Assembly (NCBI GenBank): GCA_003439945.1
Contig: QVRM01002189.1
Span: forward strand, 2,752,501-2,816,500
Direction: 5' to 3'
DNA length: 64,000 nt
Source: Dermanyssus gallinae
Lineage: Eukaryota; Arthropoda; Arachnida; Mesostigmata; Dermanyssidae
Below, piece by piece: positions 1 to 9,649 of the stretch. How positions within the stretch are numbered: position 1 is the first letter of the stretch; each line of letters starts with the position of its first letter. The notes under the pieces are model-generated. The model was not told the origin of the DNA. It did not search any database and was given only the letters and a program-made list of their open reading frames with translations. A program made the position numbers and the translations under genes.

Positions 1-349
1 GTAATCGGTCTCTTGCCTAGCGGTCTCAATGGAGATTCCCAAGCGCTCGCAAAGAAGTCTTGTTTTCGCACGATTTTTTTTTAAATGGTCGGTGATTAGC
101 ATTCATTGGACCCCAGGGTGCGTGGAGTGTTGTAGTGCTGTCAGGCGGGAGAGGCGGAGTCTGGGGATAAATGTTTGGAGGCAGGGGATGTCCAGACCGC
201 CGTGTGCTGTGTGCGTGTACTGGTAGGCGTTTGGCACCGAGTTTTTGAGCTTAAGCCATATTGACTTAACAACCTTTCTGAACTCTTTATCTAGGTCGCT
301 AAGGAGTGCGTGAGATGGTCTGGGATCGAAGACCAATTTATATAGGAGG
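1..349 (-). mobile_element. R2-like LINE fragment, antisense, running off the left edge
   Basis: Read on the minus strand this matches, at roughly nine bases in ten by eye, the middle of the R2-like element at 53.6-55.7 kb (about 54485-54830). It encodes the stretch between the reverse transcriptase and the zinc knuckle, with words such as HGGLDIPCLQTF and RLRLSRLTALQH. The similarity stops abruptly at 349, where a short TATATA run begins. That is what a 5'-truncated insertion into a TA repeat would leave. The 3' part of the element lies outside the window. It is a dead copy with substitutions. Confidence 0.85.
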
Positions 350-452
350 CGGGGATATATATATACTAACACAAAATGGTTTATGTTTGCATGATTAGTG
401 AATAGTGAACCCAGCTCTCTGGCTGCGGTCGACCAGCTTGACATTATCGAGG
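350..452 (+). repeat. Duplicated intron end plus partial scramblase exon B
   Basis: After a short TA run, the sequence from about 364 to 450 is a near copy of 3896-3976. It holds the intron end (TTTATGTTTG, ATGATTAG) and the first part of exon B of scramblase copy 1, including the LAAVDQL codons. The similarity ends after the CAGCTT triplets. This piece lies upstream of exon A, so the exon order here is B' - A - B, which points to a rearrangement. It is in frame with exon A but supplies no ATG. Confidence 0.7.
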
Positions 453-478
453 AAGCCCTCGAAGCAACGCCGTACGAG

Positions 479-578
479 CCAATTCCACAGAATCTTCCTA
501 GCAACTTATATCTGGACATAAGCGGGCCATCATCTGTTCCTCCTGCTCATCTAGCCGTCGTATCGCTATCACCACACG
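479..578 (+). pseudogene. Scramblase copy 1, exon A remnant
   Basis: Aligns with exon A of copy 2 (SSVPPA and AVVSLSPH here). The ATG used in copy 2 reads ATA at 508-510 or nearby. It ends in phase 1 at a GTAACA donor. The in-frame opening extends upstream into the duplicated B' piece but holds no ATG. Confidence 0.6.
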
Positions 579-991
579 GTAACAGTTTTTTTTTAATTCT
601 TAAGCTGCCCTGTATTAGCCCAGCCTAGTGGTAGTCCCAAATATCACCAGTTAGCCAAACGCCGCTTTAACGCCGGTGTCGACCTACATGAACGTTTTCT
701 CGAAAGGTATTAATCAATAATATCATCACTGTCAGTATGCCTTATTAATGCGCACAACTAACGAACAAACGGAGTAGTGTGGAGCCTCCATTCCCAACCT
801 CGATACGGGGAAGGGTGGGGGGTCTGCTGGCCTGTCTATTCGGGCTGGCGGGCACTCCCGCGTTATGTCCGCGCGTATTTAATCGCGGGCGGCGGGAGTG
901 TAAGTATCTCTCTCTTTTGCTAGTTAGAGTATCTACCAACAGAATTAGCAGTTGTCGTTCTTGATTTTCGTTGCTTGATGTATGCATGTAA

Positions 992-997
<6 letters not shown>

Positions 998-1073
<76 letters not shown>
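998..1073. repeat. (TA)n microsatellite
   Basis: About 75 bp of uninterrupted TA, with a LINE fragment on its right side. Similar words (AACAGAATTAGCAG and AACAGAATCAGCAG) stand on each side, as if the tract had opened within a short duplication. Confidence 0.95.
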
Positions 1074-1076
<3 letters not shown>

Positions 1077-1082
1077 CAGAAT

Positions 1083-1260
1083 CAGCAGTGAGCTCGACAC
1101 GCACGGCAAGGCACGGTCAGCTTGTCTGAAGGCTCTAACGAGCACATCATTCACGGCGTTGTGGAGCGCCTGCTTCATGGGTGCCGCCGCCTCCTTGCAG
1201 CTCAGTTTATGATACCCCTTCACATTAGCCATGCTCGTGCTACAAGAAGAACGTGGGTGA
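1083..1260 (-). mobile_element. RLE-LINE fragment (zinc-knuckle region), antisense
   Basis: The minus strand reads YHKLSCK, then HNAVNDVLVRAF. This fits the end of the CCHC knuckle and the following helix of the LINE family seen intact at 6.1-7.0 kb, where the equivalents are HHGLSC and RHSALNETFCRG. It abuts the (TA)n tract that ends at about 1073. Recognised by short motifs only. Confidence 0.55.
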
Positions 1261-1293
1261 GCGGCAAAAACATTAATATCTAAGCGGAGGCTG

Positions 1294-1392
1294 CATATAG
1301 CCTTGAACTCCTTGACAGGTTGTATACAGCCTTGAACTCCTTGACAGGTTGAATACAGCCTTGAACTCCTTGACAGGTTGCATACAGCCCTA
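1294..1392. repeat. Short tandem repeat, 29-bp unit, about 3.3 copies
   Basis: The unit CCTTGAACTCCTTGACAGG plus TTGTATACAG is repeated three times with a fourth partial copy. Variation is limited to one or two bases per unit. Confidence 0.85.
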
Positions 1393-1599
1393 AACACCTT
1401 GATTTAGCTTGCGCCAGAAAAATTTCGTCCCACGCTGATTGCTGGTTTCTATCTCTTTCCTCTGTGCATGAAATGCCGAAGGTGAGGCTACCACTCCTGG
1501 ACGGCTTCGCTCTGATGAGCTTCAAGGAAGTCCGATACTAGGAGGACATGAACAAATCTATGACGAACGTGAAGGAGAAAATCTAGATAGAGCAGAGTT

Positions 1600-2740
1600 G
1601 GGGGGGGGGGGGGGGAATTATAAGCCAAAGACCATCGAGGCTGATCGGCAACTAGGACTAGGAGCACGCGAAAGTATTGAGCGAAATGATCAGATACGCC
1701 TCCGTCGTTTAGAGTCCAAAACCGGTATCCGACAGGGGGATCCAATACGGCCAGCGTTCTTTGTCTTGGCATTTCTAGAAAAGTCTACGAACCCTTTTAA
1801 CGTCTGTGCCTGGATGGTGCCTTCCTGGGGTAAGGATCCGCCTACGTTTGACAACTGTGCATACACAGGCGGCCCTTTGTTTATTCCCCGAGCTTCAAGT
1901 ATACCGAAAGCCTTGCTGCGTACGACAATCTAAGCGGGATGTTGACCATTAGCTAAGAAGAGAGCGTATGGAAAGAGCAAGCTTTTCAATTGGATTCGGG
2001 GGCCCTAGTAATAGAAGGTTTAAAAGCTTTGCCGCAGCCTGCTATGTTGCATTATTGAAGTCCGTTTGTTTTTCGGCGGAATCGTATATTATTGAAGATA
2101 AGGCCAACTTAACCCCGGCTCCGTGAAAGAGCACGCAAGCTAACATTTTACCGACGTTCGAAGCAAGGAGAAATCGACAAAGGATATCATGGATGACCTT
2201 ACATTAATGAAAGAACGTGCCGTTTTTTAGCGGTGCTGCATACCTTTAGCGGGGGATGGTTTTAAACCATGCGCACACGTCAGCATGGTATTATGCTGGA
2301 TCCTAACTCCTTCTACCTAGTATCGGCGATAGACGTCCCCGCCTAGGCATATCATCCACACTCGAGCTCAAAGACCTGAGTGGAAGCAATGAGTTACAAC
2401 CTGATGGGATTACCATATCTCTATGCTCACACGGTAGAATTCCTTCCTAGAATATAACCGTCTCATGCACGGCCGCGTTTTTCTACTTTGGTCACAGCGC
2501 TTTCGAGTATTGGTGGGTCGCAGAATACGCATTTTCGAAAAAGTAAAGAAATATCTTAAACTGTCAAGGACCTACCACTTCATGCCTGTTGCTTTGCAGA
2601 CGCTGGCTCCTATAAGAATCGGTATCTCGATTTTTTTGAGGCGCGCACGGAGGGTATTACGGGTCACCGACGCGAAGATGATATCATTGGCTGATTATAA
2701 AAGGAGCTTCTATTAGAGGCCCTTTGAGCTGACGCACAAC
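1600..2740 (+). mobile_element. Decayed RLE-type LINE, reverse transcriptase to C-terminus
   Basis: Three short islands fall in the expected order on the plus strand. Near 1718-1770 is a reverse transcriptase motif B (TGIRQGDPIRPAFF). Near 1890-1930 is a SSIPKALLRT thumb-region motif. Near 2575-2690 is a C-terminal block (FMPVALQTL, then RRARRVLRVTDA) equivalent to the LAFETLGGPG and DVGRRLVVATGD blocks of the copy at 6.1-7.0 kb. Between them the frame is broken many times. It lies in the expanded A-B intron of scramblase copy 1. Confidence 0.5.
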
Positions 2741-3504
2741 TAACTGATAACAGTAAACATGTTCATTTGTCATGATTGTAAGAAGTAAACATTGTTAATA
2801 GTACATTTTATCGATTCCATTGCTCCTTAGATGTGCACGCAGAATTGATAACACTGTTGCATTAAGCTTACGTCTGAAAAGCTGTCACGGAACTTTTCAG
2901 GCCTAGCTATCTAGAAACCAGATATTCGTAAATTTTCTAATTAGCTACCCCATCAGAGTGAACCTATGCATGTATCAGAACGCCGTTTCTGGCTGAAGAA
3001 TCCATAATCAATTGTGCCCAAAGCGTGTTGTTTTAGGGGTTGGACTTTTTGAAGGTGTAAACAATTTGGCGAATGGTAGACGGTTAGCTGTTAAAGCCAG
3101 CGGCTTAACATGGCAGTAAGCTTCTGTGTTAGCTACAGAAGCTTACACAGCTAAGACAGGACAACTATATGTTCTGTATAGTTGTATAGGACACAACTAG
3201 ACTCCTCAGCCGAAACCTATGATACTAGATTATCAACTTGCTATTGCGCATACGTTTTTGGGGACGATTACAACAACACCATAAACCAAAAACCTCAGTG
3301 TGACCATCCAGTAGAAAGCCGCGCCAGGTAATCGACCTAGCCTGAGCATAAGACAGGAAACGTCGCCGAAATGGCTTTCATTGCAAACAAACAAGAAAAG
3401 CGAGATTAGGGATGCTTGATGCACATGCGTAACGAGCAGCTAGCTTGACTAGTGAGGAACCCACAAATCCACTATCCCGCCCCTCCCAAGTTGGGTATTG
3501 CGTT

Positions 3505-3862
3505 AGCATTACTTCAAAAATCTAAATGCCTAATGTTCTCCGCCAACACAGGCGCATGGAAAGCGTGCCGCCTCCGCACTGCCCATTGAAGGGGCTATTA
3601 AGTCAGTAACGGTCGCATCATCCCATATTAGCATGCGACCCATCTGGGGTCAGTCCGTCCGATCTCTTTCCATGACTCCTGCAGAGGCCAGGAGGCTCGA
3701 GAATGCAAAATAAACGAGCACATCTTGAGTCTCGGCTAAATGGGCGGTTAAGTGCTCAAGGCACAAGAGAGCCATGGTGTGCCTGTGGCCCCAGTTGATC
3801 GCCTTGGGGCAATCAAATCTACATTGAGGGGGAATACGAGACTTGTCTGCAGGCGTAACCTG

Positions 3863-3868
<6 letters not shown>
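3505..3868 (-). mobile_element. RLE-LINE C-terminal fragment, antisense, frameshifted
   Basis: On the minus strand the region reads through a knuckle remnant (WGHRHTMALLC), a LEPPGL-type block, a KRSDGL block equivalent to KRPDGM of the 6.1 kb copy, a GCDR/DATVTD-like block and a GSAEAARF block equivalent to GTGAARPG. Several frameshifts separate them. Its 5' end abuts the (TA)n tract at about 3866-3900, so the geometry matches the other RLE fragments here. Confidence 0.65.
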
Positions 3869-3901
<33 letters not shown>

Positions 3902-3932
3902 TAACAACAATTGTTTATGTTTGAATGATTAG

Positions 3933-4004
3933 AGGACAGTGAACTGAGCTCTCTGGCTGCGGTCGACCAGCTTATCATCAAACCAAAAAAACAACCGCTA
4001 AATG
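3933..4004 (+). pseudogene. Scramblase copy 1, exon B
   Basis: Encodes the conserved N-terminal scramblase anchor LAAVDQLIIK, equivalent to the LSQIDQILI element of vertebrate scramblases. The acceptor is ATTAG and the donor GTACGT. Two bases complete a split codon on entry and one base is left over at the end, matching the phases of the neighbouring exons and of copy 2. Confidence 0.75.
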
Positions 4005-4233
4005 GTACGTATGAGCTTTGTCGAATGTAAGTTCATGTCAAAGCAGATGCGTGCGTCGTTGCACATCTGCCATGACTGGGCGCCATAGGTAGGTTCCGAG
4101 TCTTGAACTTAAAACTAGTATACAATAACAAGCAGAAGCAAGCGAAGATTATCATCACATTCACGCATTGCCATTCAATACCTCCTCCACCCATTCATGG
4201 CACTGACGTATCGTATATTGCCTTTTCTCACAG

Positions 4234-4601
4234 ATATATATAACTACGCAACGGGCCTCGAGGTCAACATCTTCAACTCGCAGTCAAAGTTCCTCTACTG
4301 GACTACGTTCATACTAGATTCGTACTCTGACATACTTATCAAGGACGCCACCTCAGGACGCACAGTAATCGCACTTCAGAGACAGGTGCAATACAACTAT
4401 TTTTACTCGAGTGAAGAGGCAATCATCGTTGAAATTCCGCCGGGCAAGCCGATAGGCGTCGTCAAGAAAAGGTGGACTTCGTGCCATAGTTCTGTAATAA
4501 CAGTCTTCTACGCGCTCGGGTTTCCAATATTTCGTATTGAAGAACAAAACAATCCTGGCTGGCGATTTTGTTCTTCTCAAACCGAAGACCGAAACTTTAA
4601 T
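4234..4601 (+). pseudogene. Scramblase copy 1, exon C
   Basis: The scramblase core exon, open for 122 codons from a TTTCTCACAG acceptor to a GTAAGC donor. It keeps VEIPPGKPIGVV, the counterpart of the QAPPG turn of scramblases, and PIFRIEEQ. Unlike copy 2 and the long gene it has lost most of the cysteines of the two Cys clusters, which in vertebrate scramblases are the palmitoylation region. Confidence 0.8.
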
Positions 4602-4679
4602 GTAAGCGCAAAAATGAACATGTTTTTTACTCGCTGTGACACTAATATAGCATTAACGCTTAATGGGCATTTTGACTGC

Positions 4680-4710
<31 letters not shown>

Positions 4711-4712
<2 letters not shown>

Positions 4713-5739
4713 AGGTGTTTCAGGAATATTTAAAGCGCGATATGTGGAATTGTAGAGCTCGTCAAAGCAGATGTTTTTTTCCAATGGAACATCGTCTCTG
4801 AGAAGTCTTGTGAGAGTGAAATTACTACAATTTGTGGTGTTTTTGCTCGACATAGGAGCACAGAATGTGCAATGGCGAGGCAACTAGTCCTTTTATACAG
4901 AAAAGAAGTACACCGTCGTCTTCGTGAGAAAACTATGCTTCTTCTGAAGAGCCGATAAGGCCGCTCAGAAGATGCGACATGGTCGCTTAGAAGAGAATTC
5001 GCCAAAAATGAAATAGTTGATTAGCTTTCACACCAAATACCTCAAAATCATTACCCTACAACCACTCAGCGCTCAAAACTAACACATTCAGGCAAACGTC
5101 ATGACGATCATTTTGGTACCAGGTCTATGTCAAGTGCGAGTTGTGGTTGCGGAGTAATTACGATTTTTCGAAGGGCATGTCCAGATTAAGTGCATGTAAA
5201 ATGACTGTGTGGCGACGTTCACTACCGCCGACGTGTCGCGCGACAGCCGCAGCGCGTCATTTTTCATGCACTTAATCTCGACATGTTCGCCGAAAAATCG
5301 TCATCACTCTACAAGCACAGCTCTCATTGCCATACGTTTAGTACCAAAATGATCGTCATGAAATGCGAATTTGCGGAGTATGTTAGTTTAGAACGCTGTG
5401 GGTGGTCGTCGAGTTATGATTTTAAGGTATTTGGTGTGAAAGCTAGTAAACAACTTCATTTTTTTGCGAATTCTCTTCCAAGCGACCTGCCACATCTTCC
5501 GACCGGCCTTATATGTTCTTCAGAAGAAGTAGAAATTTCTCGCGAATACGACGGAATGGTTGTCTCGCAACAGCACATTTTGTGCTCCTATGTCGGGCAA
5601 AAACACCAGTGTCACAAATTGTAGTAATTTCACGCTCACTTGGAAACAAGACTTCTCAGAGATTATACCATTGGAAAAACATCTGCTTTAACGAGCTCTA
5701 CAATTTCATATATCGCGCTTCAAATATTCCTGAATTACC

Positions 5740-5742
<3 letters not shown>
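4711..5742. mobile_element. Foldback/MITE-like element with ~490-bp inverted arms
   Basis: The segment is a long imperfect palindrome. The left arm (about 4711-5205) and the right arm (about 5256-5742) are inverted copies around a ~50-base centre. Matching words in the two arms are TTCAGGAATATTT, GTAGAGCTCGT, AGCAGATGTTTTT, ACATAGGAGCACA, CCAAAATGATCGTCATGA and GATTAAGTGCATG. The tips read CAAGGTGTTTCAGG and CAGGGTAATTCAGG and point into TA repeats on both sides, as expected for mariner-like TA targeting. No transposase frame is visible, so it is non-autonomous. It lies in the C-D intron of scramblase copy 1. Confidence 0.8.
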
Positions 5743-5775
<33 letters not shown>

Positions 5776-5778
<3 letters not shown>

Positions 5779-6074
5779 CATTTATTTATGTGTGACAAAG
5801 TATACAATTGTGGTGTAAGAACATGTGCACAACCCGCTCGGGGCAAAACTCAAGGTGTTAGGTCCAGGCTTGGGCTGGTCCACCTAGCCAGGGTACCTCT
5901 CACCGAAGCGGCATTCCCCCTCTGAACGTCTAATGAGAGACGTTGTAGTAGATATTCGCCTGCCCTCTTGTCTCCTGTAGCGAGTGCCAGTTTTCTCCCG
6001 ACGTCGTTGAGCAGTTTCTTCGTGAGCACTCCAGGCCCGCCCAATGTCTCGAATGCGAGAGGTGAGAACAGGTG
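5776..6074 (-). mobile_element. RLE-LINE 3' end, antisense
   Basis: The minus strand encodes the C-terminal block of the LINE family next door: FSPLAFETLGGPG, KRAGEYLLQRLSLD and GNAASVRGTLARW. The end of the frame (about 5860) is followed by a 3' UTR ending at a (TA)n tract. The protein is close to the sense copy at 6.1-7.1 kb, but the 3' UTR differs, so the two are related subfamilies and not one duplicated copy. Both ends are (TA)n. Confidence 0.85.
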
Positions 6075-6117
<43 letters not shown>

Positions 6118-6119
<2 letters not shown>

Positions 6120-7020
6120 CCTAGACCCCCACGCTGTGGTGCATTTCCGATCTACGTTGGAAAAGACCCAAAATGAAGCCATCGCATTCTGCGGGGCTCT
6201 CCCGGAGACCCCTTCTCTTCAGTCTGCGTGGTCAGATTTGACACACGATCGTCGATGGAGCGACCTGTGGAGCCGAGCAACTTCCGACGCGGACAAAGCG
6301 AGGTTACAAGCCGTCTCCTCGCCGGGTGCAAGCGTATGGCTACACGCCCTCCCGAGTCCTCAACTGGGTACCCTTTTAGACGATGAATCTACACGAATAT
6401 TAGTCGGTTTGAGAGTGGGAGCAGAACTGGTTTCCCCCCATCGCTGTGGTTGTGGTGACGAAGTCGACTCCCTAGGCCACCACGGTCTTTCTTGCGCCCA
6501 GAGTTCAGGCAGGATCGCACGCCACTCGGCCCTGAACGAGACGTTCTGCAGAGGATTACGGTTGGCAGGCTACCCATGTGTGCTGGAGCCCCCCGGCTTA
6601 GTCAGAGATGACGGAAAAAGGCCTGACGGAATGACTCTGACCCCATTCGATCGGGGCCAGATGCTGGTTTGGGACGCGACTGTTACCGACTCTTTAGCCC
6701 CTTCAATGGTCGGTACTGGCGCAGCCCGCCCTGGGCATGCGGTTGCCTTAGCGGAAACAGCCAAGTGCAGGAAGTACTCAAGCCTGGACTATCCCCACTT
6801 GTTCTCACCTCTAGCTTTTGAGACGTTAGGGGGACCAGGGTTGCTTACCAAAAAATTACTCAGAGACGTCGGGAGAAGATTGGTGGTTGCTACAGGAGAC
6901 AAAAGAGCGGGGGAGTACTTACTGCAGCGCTTGTCGTTAGACGTTCAGAGGGGGAACGCCGCGTCGGTGAGAGGAACTTTGGCCAGGTGGACCAGCCCCA
7001 TCTTGGACCTAGAGCCTTGA
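6118..7020 (+). CDS. C-terminal part of an RLE-type LINE polyprotein
   Basis: An open frame of 300 codons entering straight from the (TA)n tract at its 5' side. It carries a CCHC knuckle of the form C-x-C-x8-H-x4-C (residues around CGCGDEVDSLGHHGLSC) and, further on, the restriction-like endonuclease core KRPDGM...LVWDATV with its PD and D residues. The conserved tail is FSPLAFETLGGPG / QRLSLDVQRGNAASV. In LINEs of the R2/R4 group this endonuclease nicks the target for reverse transcription. The reverse transcriptase domain is missing, so this is a 5'-truncated copy, yet the frame has no stop or frameshift, which suggests a fairly young insertion. It is not a host gene. Confidence 0.85.
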
Positions 7021-7104
7021 GTCGTTAGTTTTCAGTGCGTTATGTGACACATTGTGATAACAGACAACATGGACAAATAAATTTGCCGGCGGGCTATGTC
7101 GGTC

Positions 7105-7106
<2 letters not shown>
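6118..7106 (+). mobile_element. 5'-truncated RLE-type LINE inserted in (TA)n
   Basis: Covers the open frame and an ~85-bp 3' UTR with AATAAA-like sequence (ACAAATAAATTTG near 7073). Both ends are (TA)n. The left neighbour is an inverted copy of a related element, so the two stand head to head (5' to 5') around the TA tract at 6075-6117. Confidence 0.8.

Positions 7107-7165
<59 letters not shown>
7107..7165. repeat. (TA)n microsatellite, right end of the inserted cluster
   Basis: Pure TA of nearly 60 bp. Sequence to its right (AAGACAGCGGTGC onward) resumes similarity with the C-D intron of scramblase copy 2 immediately after that copy's own (TA)n. Confidence 0.9.
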
Positions 7166-7369
7166 CATATGTGTTCAGCAAAGTTTGCCTCTATAAGACA
7201 GCGGTGCGTAGATGAGGGAACACTGCGGCTAGCATATGCCAGTATCGTCTTTCGAACATATATGTAAAAAAGCTGTAACAAAATACAGTAGCTAGTCACG
7301 GTTATGATTACTGGTTAAGATCGGTCGGCTTGACTGACATTAGTGTTCCTCTCTTTTCTATGACCTCAG

Positions 7370-7549
7370 ATATTTGACTACGCATCAAATCGGAAAATCG
7401 GCCACTGGTCACACCCCGCCCCGAGTGCTACAGGCTTCAAGAACAGAAATGTGAACAAAAATGTTCAAGCTCCAAGTTTGAACATCTTTTTCCCACTCGA
7501 ACTGTCGCAGGAACATAAGGCTTTGCTTCTAGCCGCCGCCTTTTATAAT
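7370..7549 (+). pseudogene. Scramblase copy 1, exon D
   Basis: Starts after TGACCTCAG and ends at a GTGAGT donor; open for 60 codons. The first residues IFDYASN and the last LELSQEHKALLLAAAF match copy 2, but the middle, which should hold the calcium-binding D-x-x-N-F segment, is replaced by unrelated residues and is six codons longer. Confidence 0.75.
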
Positions 7550-7699
7550 GTGAGTATAACAAAAAGTATAATGCGCTACTTAATAGAACACAAGTACGCT
7601 TTCACTGATCTAATAAGGGGCAAATAATATCATTTGTTTTATTACAATAGGCACACCGTGGTTGTTTGTTAAGTTTAGCCATTTGCCCACAATTTGCAG

Positions 7700-7711
7700 A
7701 ACTTTATATAA
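7700..7711 (+). pseudogene. Scramblase copy 1, truncated last exon E
   Basis: After the acceptor TTTGCAG the exon reads N-F-I then TAA. Copy 2 has TAC (Tyr) at the fourth codon and continues for 20 codons. The following bases still resemble copy 2, so this is a nonsense change that removes the extracellular tail. Confidence 0.7.
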
Positions 7712-8869
7712 TTCGACGCAACGCCTCGATGAGGCAAATACCCTAAAAGAACGTCATACAAGGAGTTTTAACGAGATATCAGATGCACCACGTTTAGTTA
7801 ACAGTCGAGTTGTGCCATCTTAAAGGAAGCAATCCGATAATGTCATTTGGTCAATCTTCACATAATGCGGTGAACACTAACTAAACTATGCAATAATTAA
7901 TTAAGAAAATTATCCTAGATGCAAATGAATGCTGAAGAAAAGCAACCACGCTGTGTATTCGAGTTATGTTGATAGCATTACTTGTCTGCACAAAAAGAAG
8001 TACTTGGGAGCAATGTGCCTTAAAATCTACGTTCGTATGACTTGGAAGTGCTTGGCTTAAATGCAACAGTCATTAACTTGAACCTGATGACAACGGAATA
8101 TACGATGAATTTTTAGTGCGCATTAAGTCTGCACTTCACGATGACCCGCCACGTGTAACAATCAATTGCATCGGATGCGTGCGATCTCACGCCATCTCAG
8201 GACGTGTATCTCAGGACGATCCCACACCATTTGTACGTGGGACTGCTGTACAGTGCATGGGCTGCTTGTACTAGGTTCACGCGCAGTGCCTTAGAGCCGC
8301 CAGCCAGACCCTCGCATAGCAAAATCCTGATGGGTACAGATCTGCCCTCTGCCGTGTCCGTGACATTTCCGTGACGTTTTGTGTCGAGTTCATTCGGCGC
8401 TTGAAAGTTCGACTGACCGGGAGCTCGTCGACGTGCTCGCAATGATGCTTCAAAGGAGCATCCTTATTGAAAGAGAGCTGGTGAACTTACGCAGGACAAT
8501 TCACGACCAGCCGCAGTCTCAGGTCGAGAGGCAGACGACGCCCATGGCTTTACTTTCCGGCGATCTCTCAGTGAAGAAAATCCGAGGTCCGTTGCGGGTG
8601 CATTTATGAATCTGCATCACACAACAGAAATGATAAAGAAGACCCACAATGTTGAAGAAAACCTGATATTCGCTTTATGACTAGATCAATATCCCGGGGG
8701 GAGCCAAGTTGAGCGTTTATTCATTTCCAGTTCTACATAAGGAGTGCAAGGCAACCAACCATGTTCCTAAAGTGCTTTGCATTGAAGGGTCGATCTTTTA
8801 TCAGCCTCTCACGATTTTCAATTATACAGTTCTTTCACAATTTCGCCATGAACTCAATTCCGAAGCCAT
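7712..8869. other. Intergenic stretch, no gene seen
   Basis: AT-rich sequence without a recognisable gene. A short plus-strand frame around 8379-8606 has no ATG and no family resemblance that I can see. Confidence 0.5.
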
Positions 8870-9280
8870 AGAAGCCCTCAGTTAAGACAGTCTTAATGCT
8901 GTTCAACCTTAGGGTCGCCTCGGTCGCATCATATGGTAGCACACTAATCTGAGAATACCTATCCTCTTAGCAGCTTAGCGCTCTGGATGCGGCGAAGGCG
9001 ACTTTCCATAAGAGAGTTTTAGGTTCCCTTGAAAACGAACAGAACAAGCTAACTTATAGTCTATTGAGGAGGGCGCAGTTCATTGAGGATCTAGTAAACC
9101 TTCACTGCGAGACTTCCAGAAGATGAGAGAAGTGCCAAAAGCGTTCCGCAGGATACCGGCAATGTTGGACAATGCATGAATGGAACTGTTATTCGAGCCT
9201 TTTTCCGCCACATTGTCACCCGCTACCCCGTCCATGGGTTTCGTAACCCTTTCGATGATTGTCGCTATACGCTACTATTA
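8870..9280 (+). mobile_element. Decayed Jockey/I-type LINE 3' fragment
   Basis: A broken frame on the plus strand reads LMLFNLRVASVASYG, EYLSS, QLSALDAAKATFHKRVLG, NKLTYSLLRRAQFIEDLVN. This is the region after the reverse transcriptase that is intact in the LINE at 35.8-40.0 kb (KLFNLKIAPTAAYA, ASFLKRVLVVHR, LVYLLASTPLFVEEL). There are several stops. A (TA)n tract begins 14 bases further on. Confidence 0.65.
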
Positions 9281-9291
9281 AGATTTAACCA

Positions 9292-9410
<119 letters not shown>

Positions 9411-9532
9411 TGATAACATGCCCGTCAGCGCCAGCTATTTGGGTGCTGGATAATTGAGTCGATGATATTTTGTCTTTAAAACCTATTGAACACGTGTAAT
9501 GAGATTGTAACAAGAGCTTAAAGTGCTGACAG

Positions 9533-9647
<115 letters not shown>

Positions 9648-9649
9648 CC

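Larger units (their letters stand above)
479..7711 (+). pseudogene. Phospholipid scramblase-like copy 1 (decayed, five exons)
   Basis: Paralogue of the intact copy at 23.4-25.5 kb, recognised exon by exon. Exon A ends at 578, then B 3933-4004, C 4234-4601, D 7370-7549 and E 7700-7711. Splice phases are 1, 1, 0, 0, as in copy 2. Scramblases are membrane proteins that in animals move phospholipids between leaflets in a calcium-dependent way. Signs of decay: the copy 2 start codon is ATA here; exon E has TAA as its fourth codon where copy 2 has TAC; the calcium-binding segment in exon D is unrecognisable; and the cysteine clusters of exon C are largely gone. Against simple decay, exons C (122 codons) and D (60 codons) are still open with usable splice sites. 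The introns contain many LINE remnants and a foldback element. Either a recent pseudogene or a diverged gene with another first exon. Confidence 0.7.
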
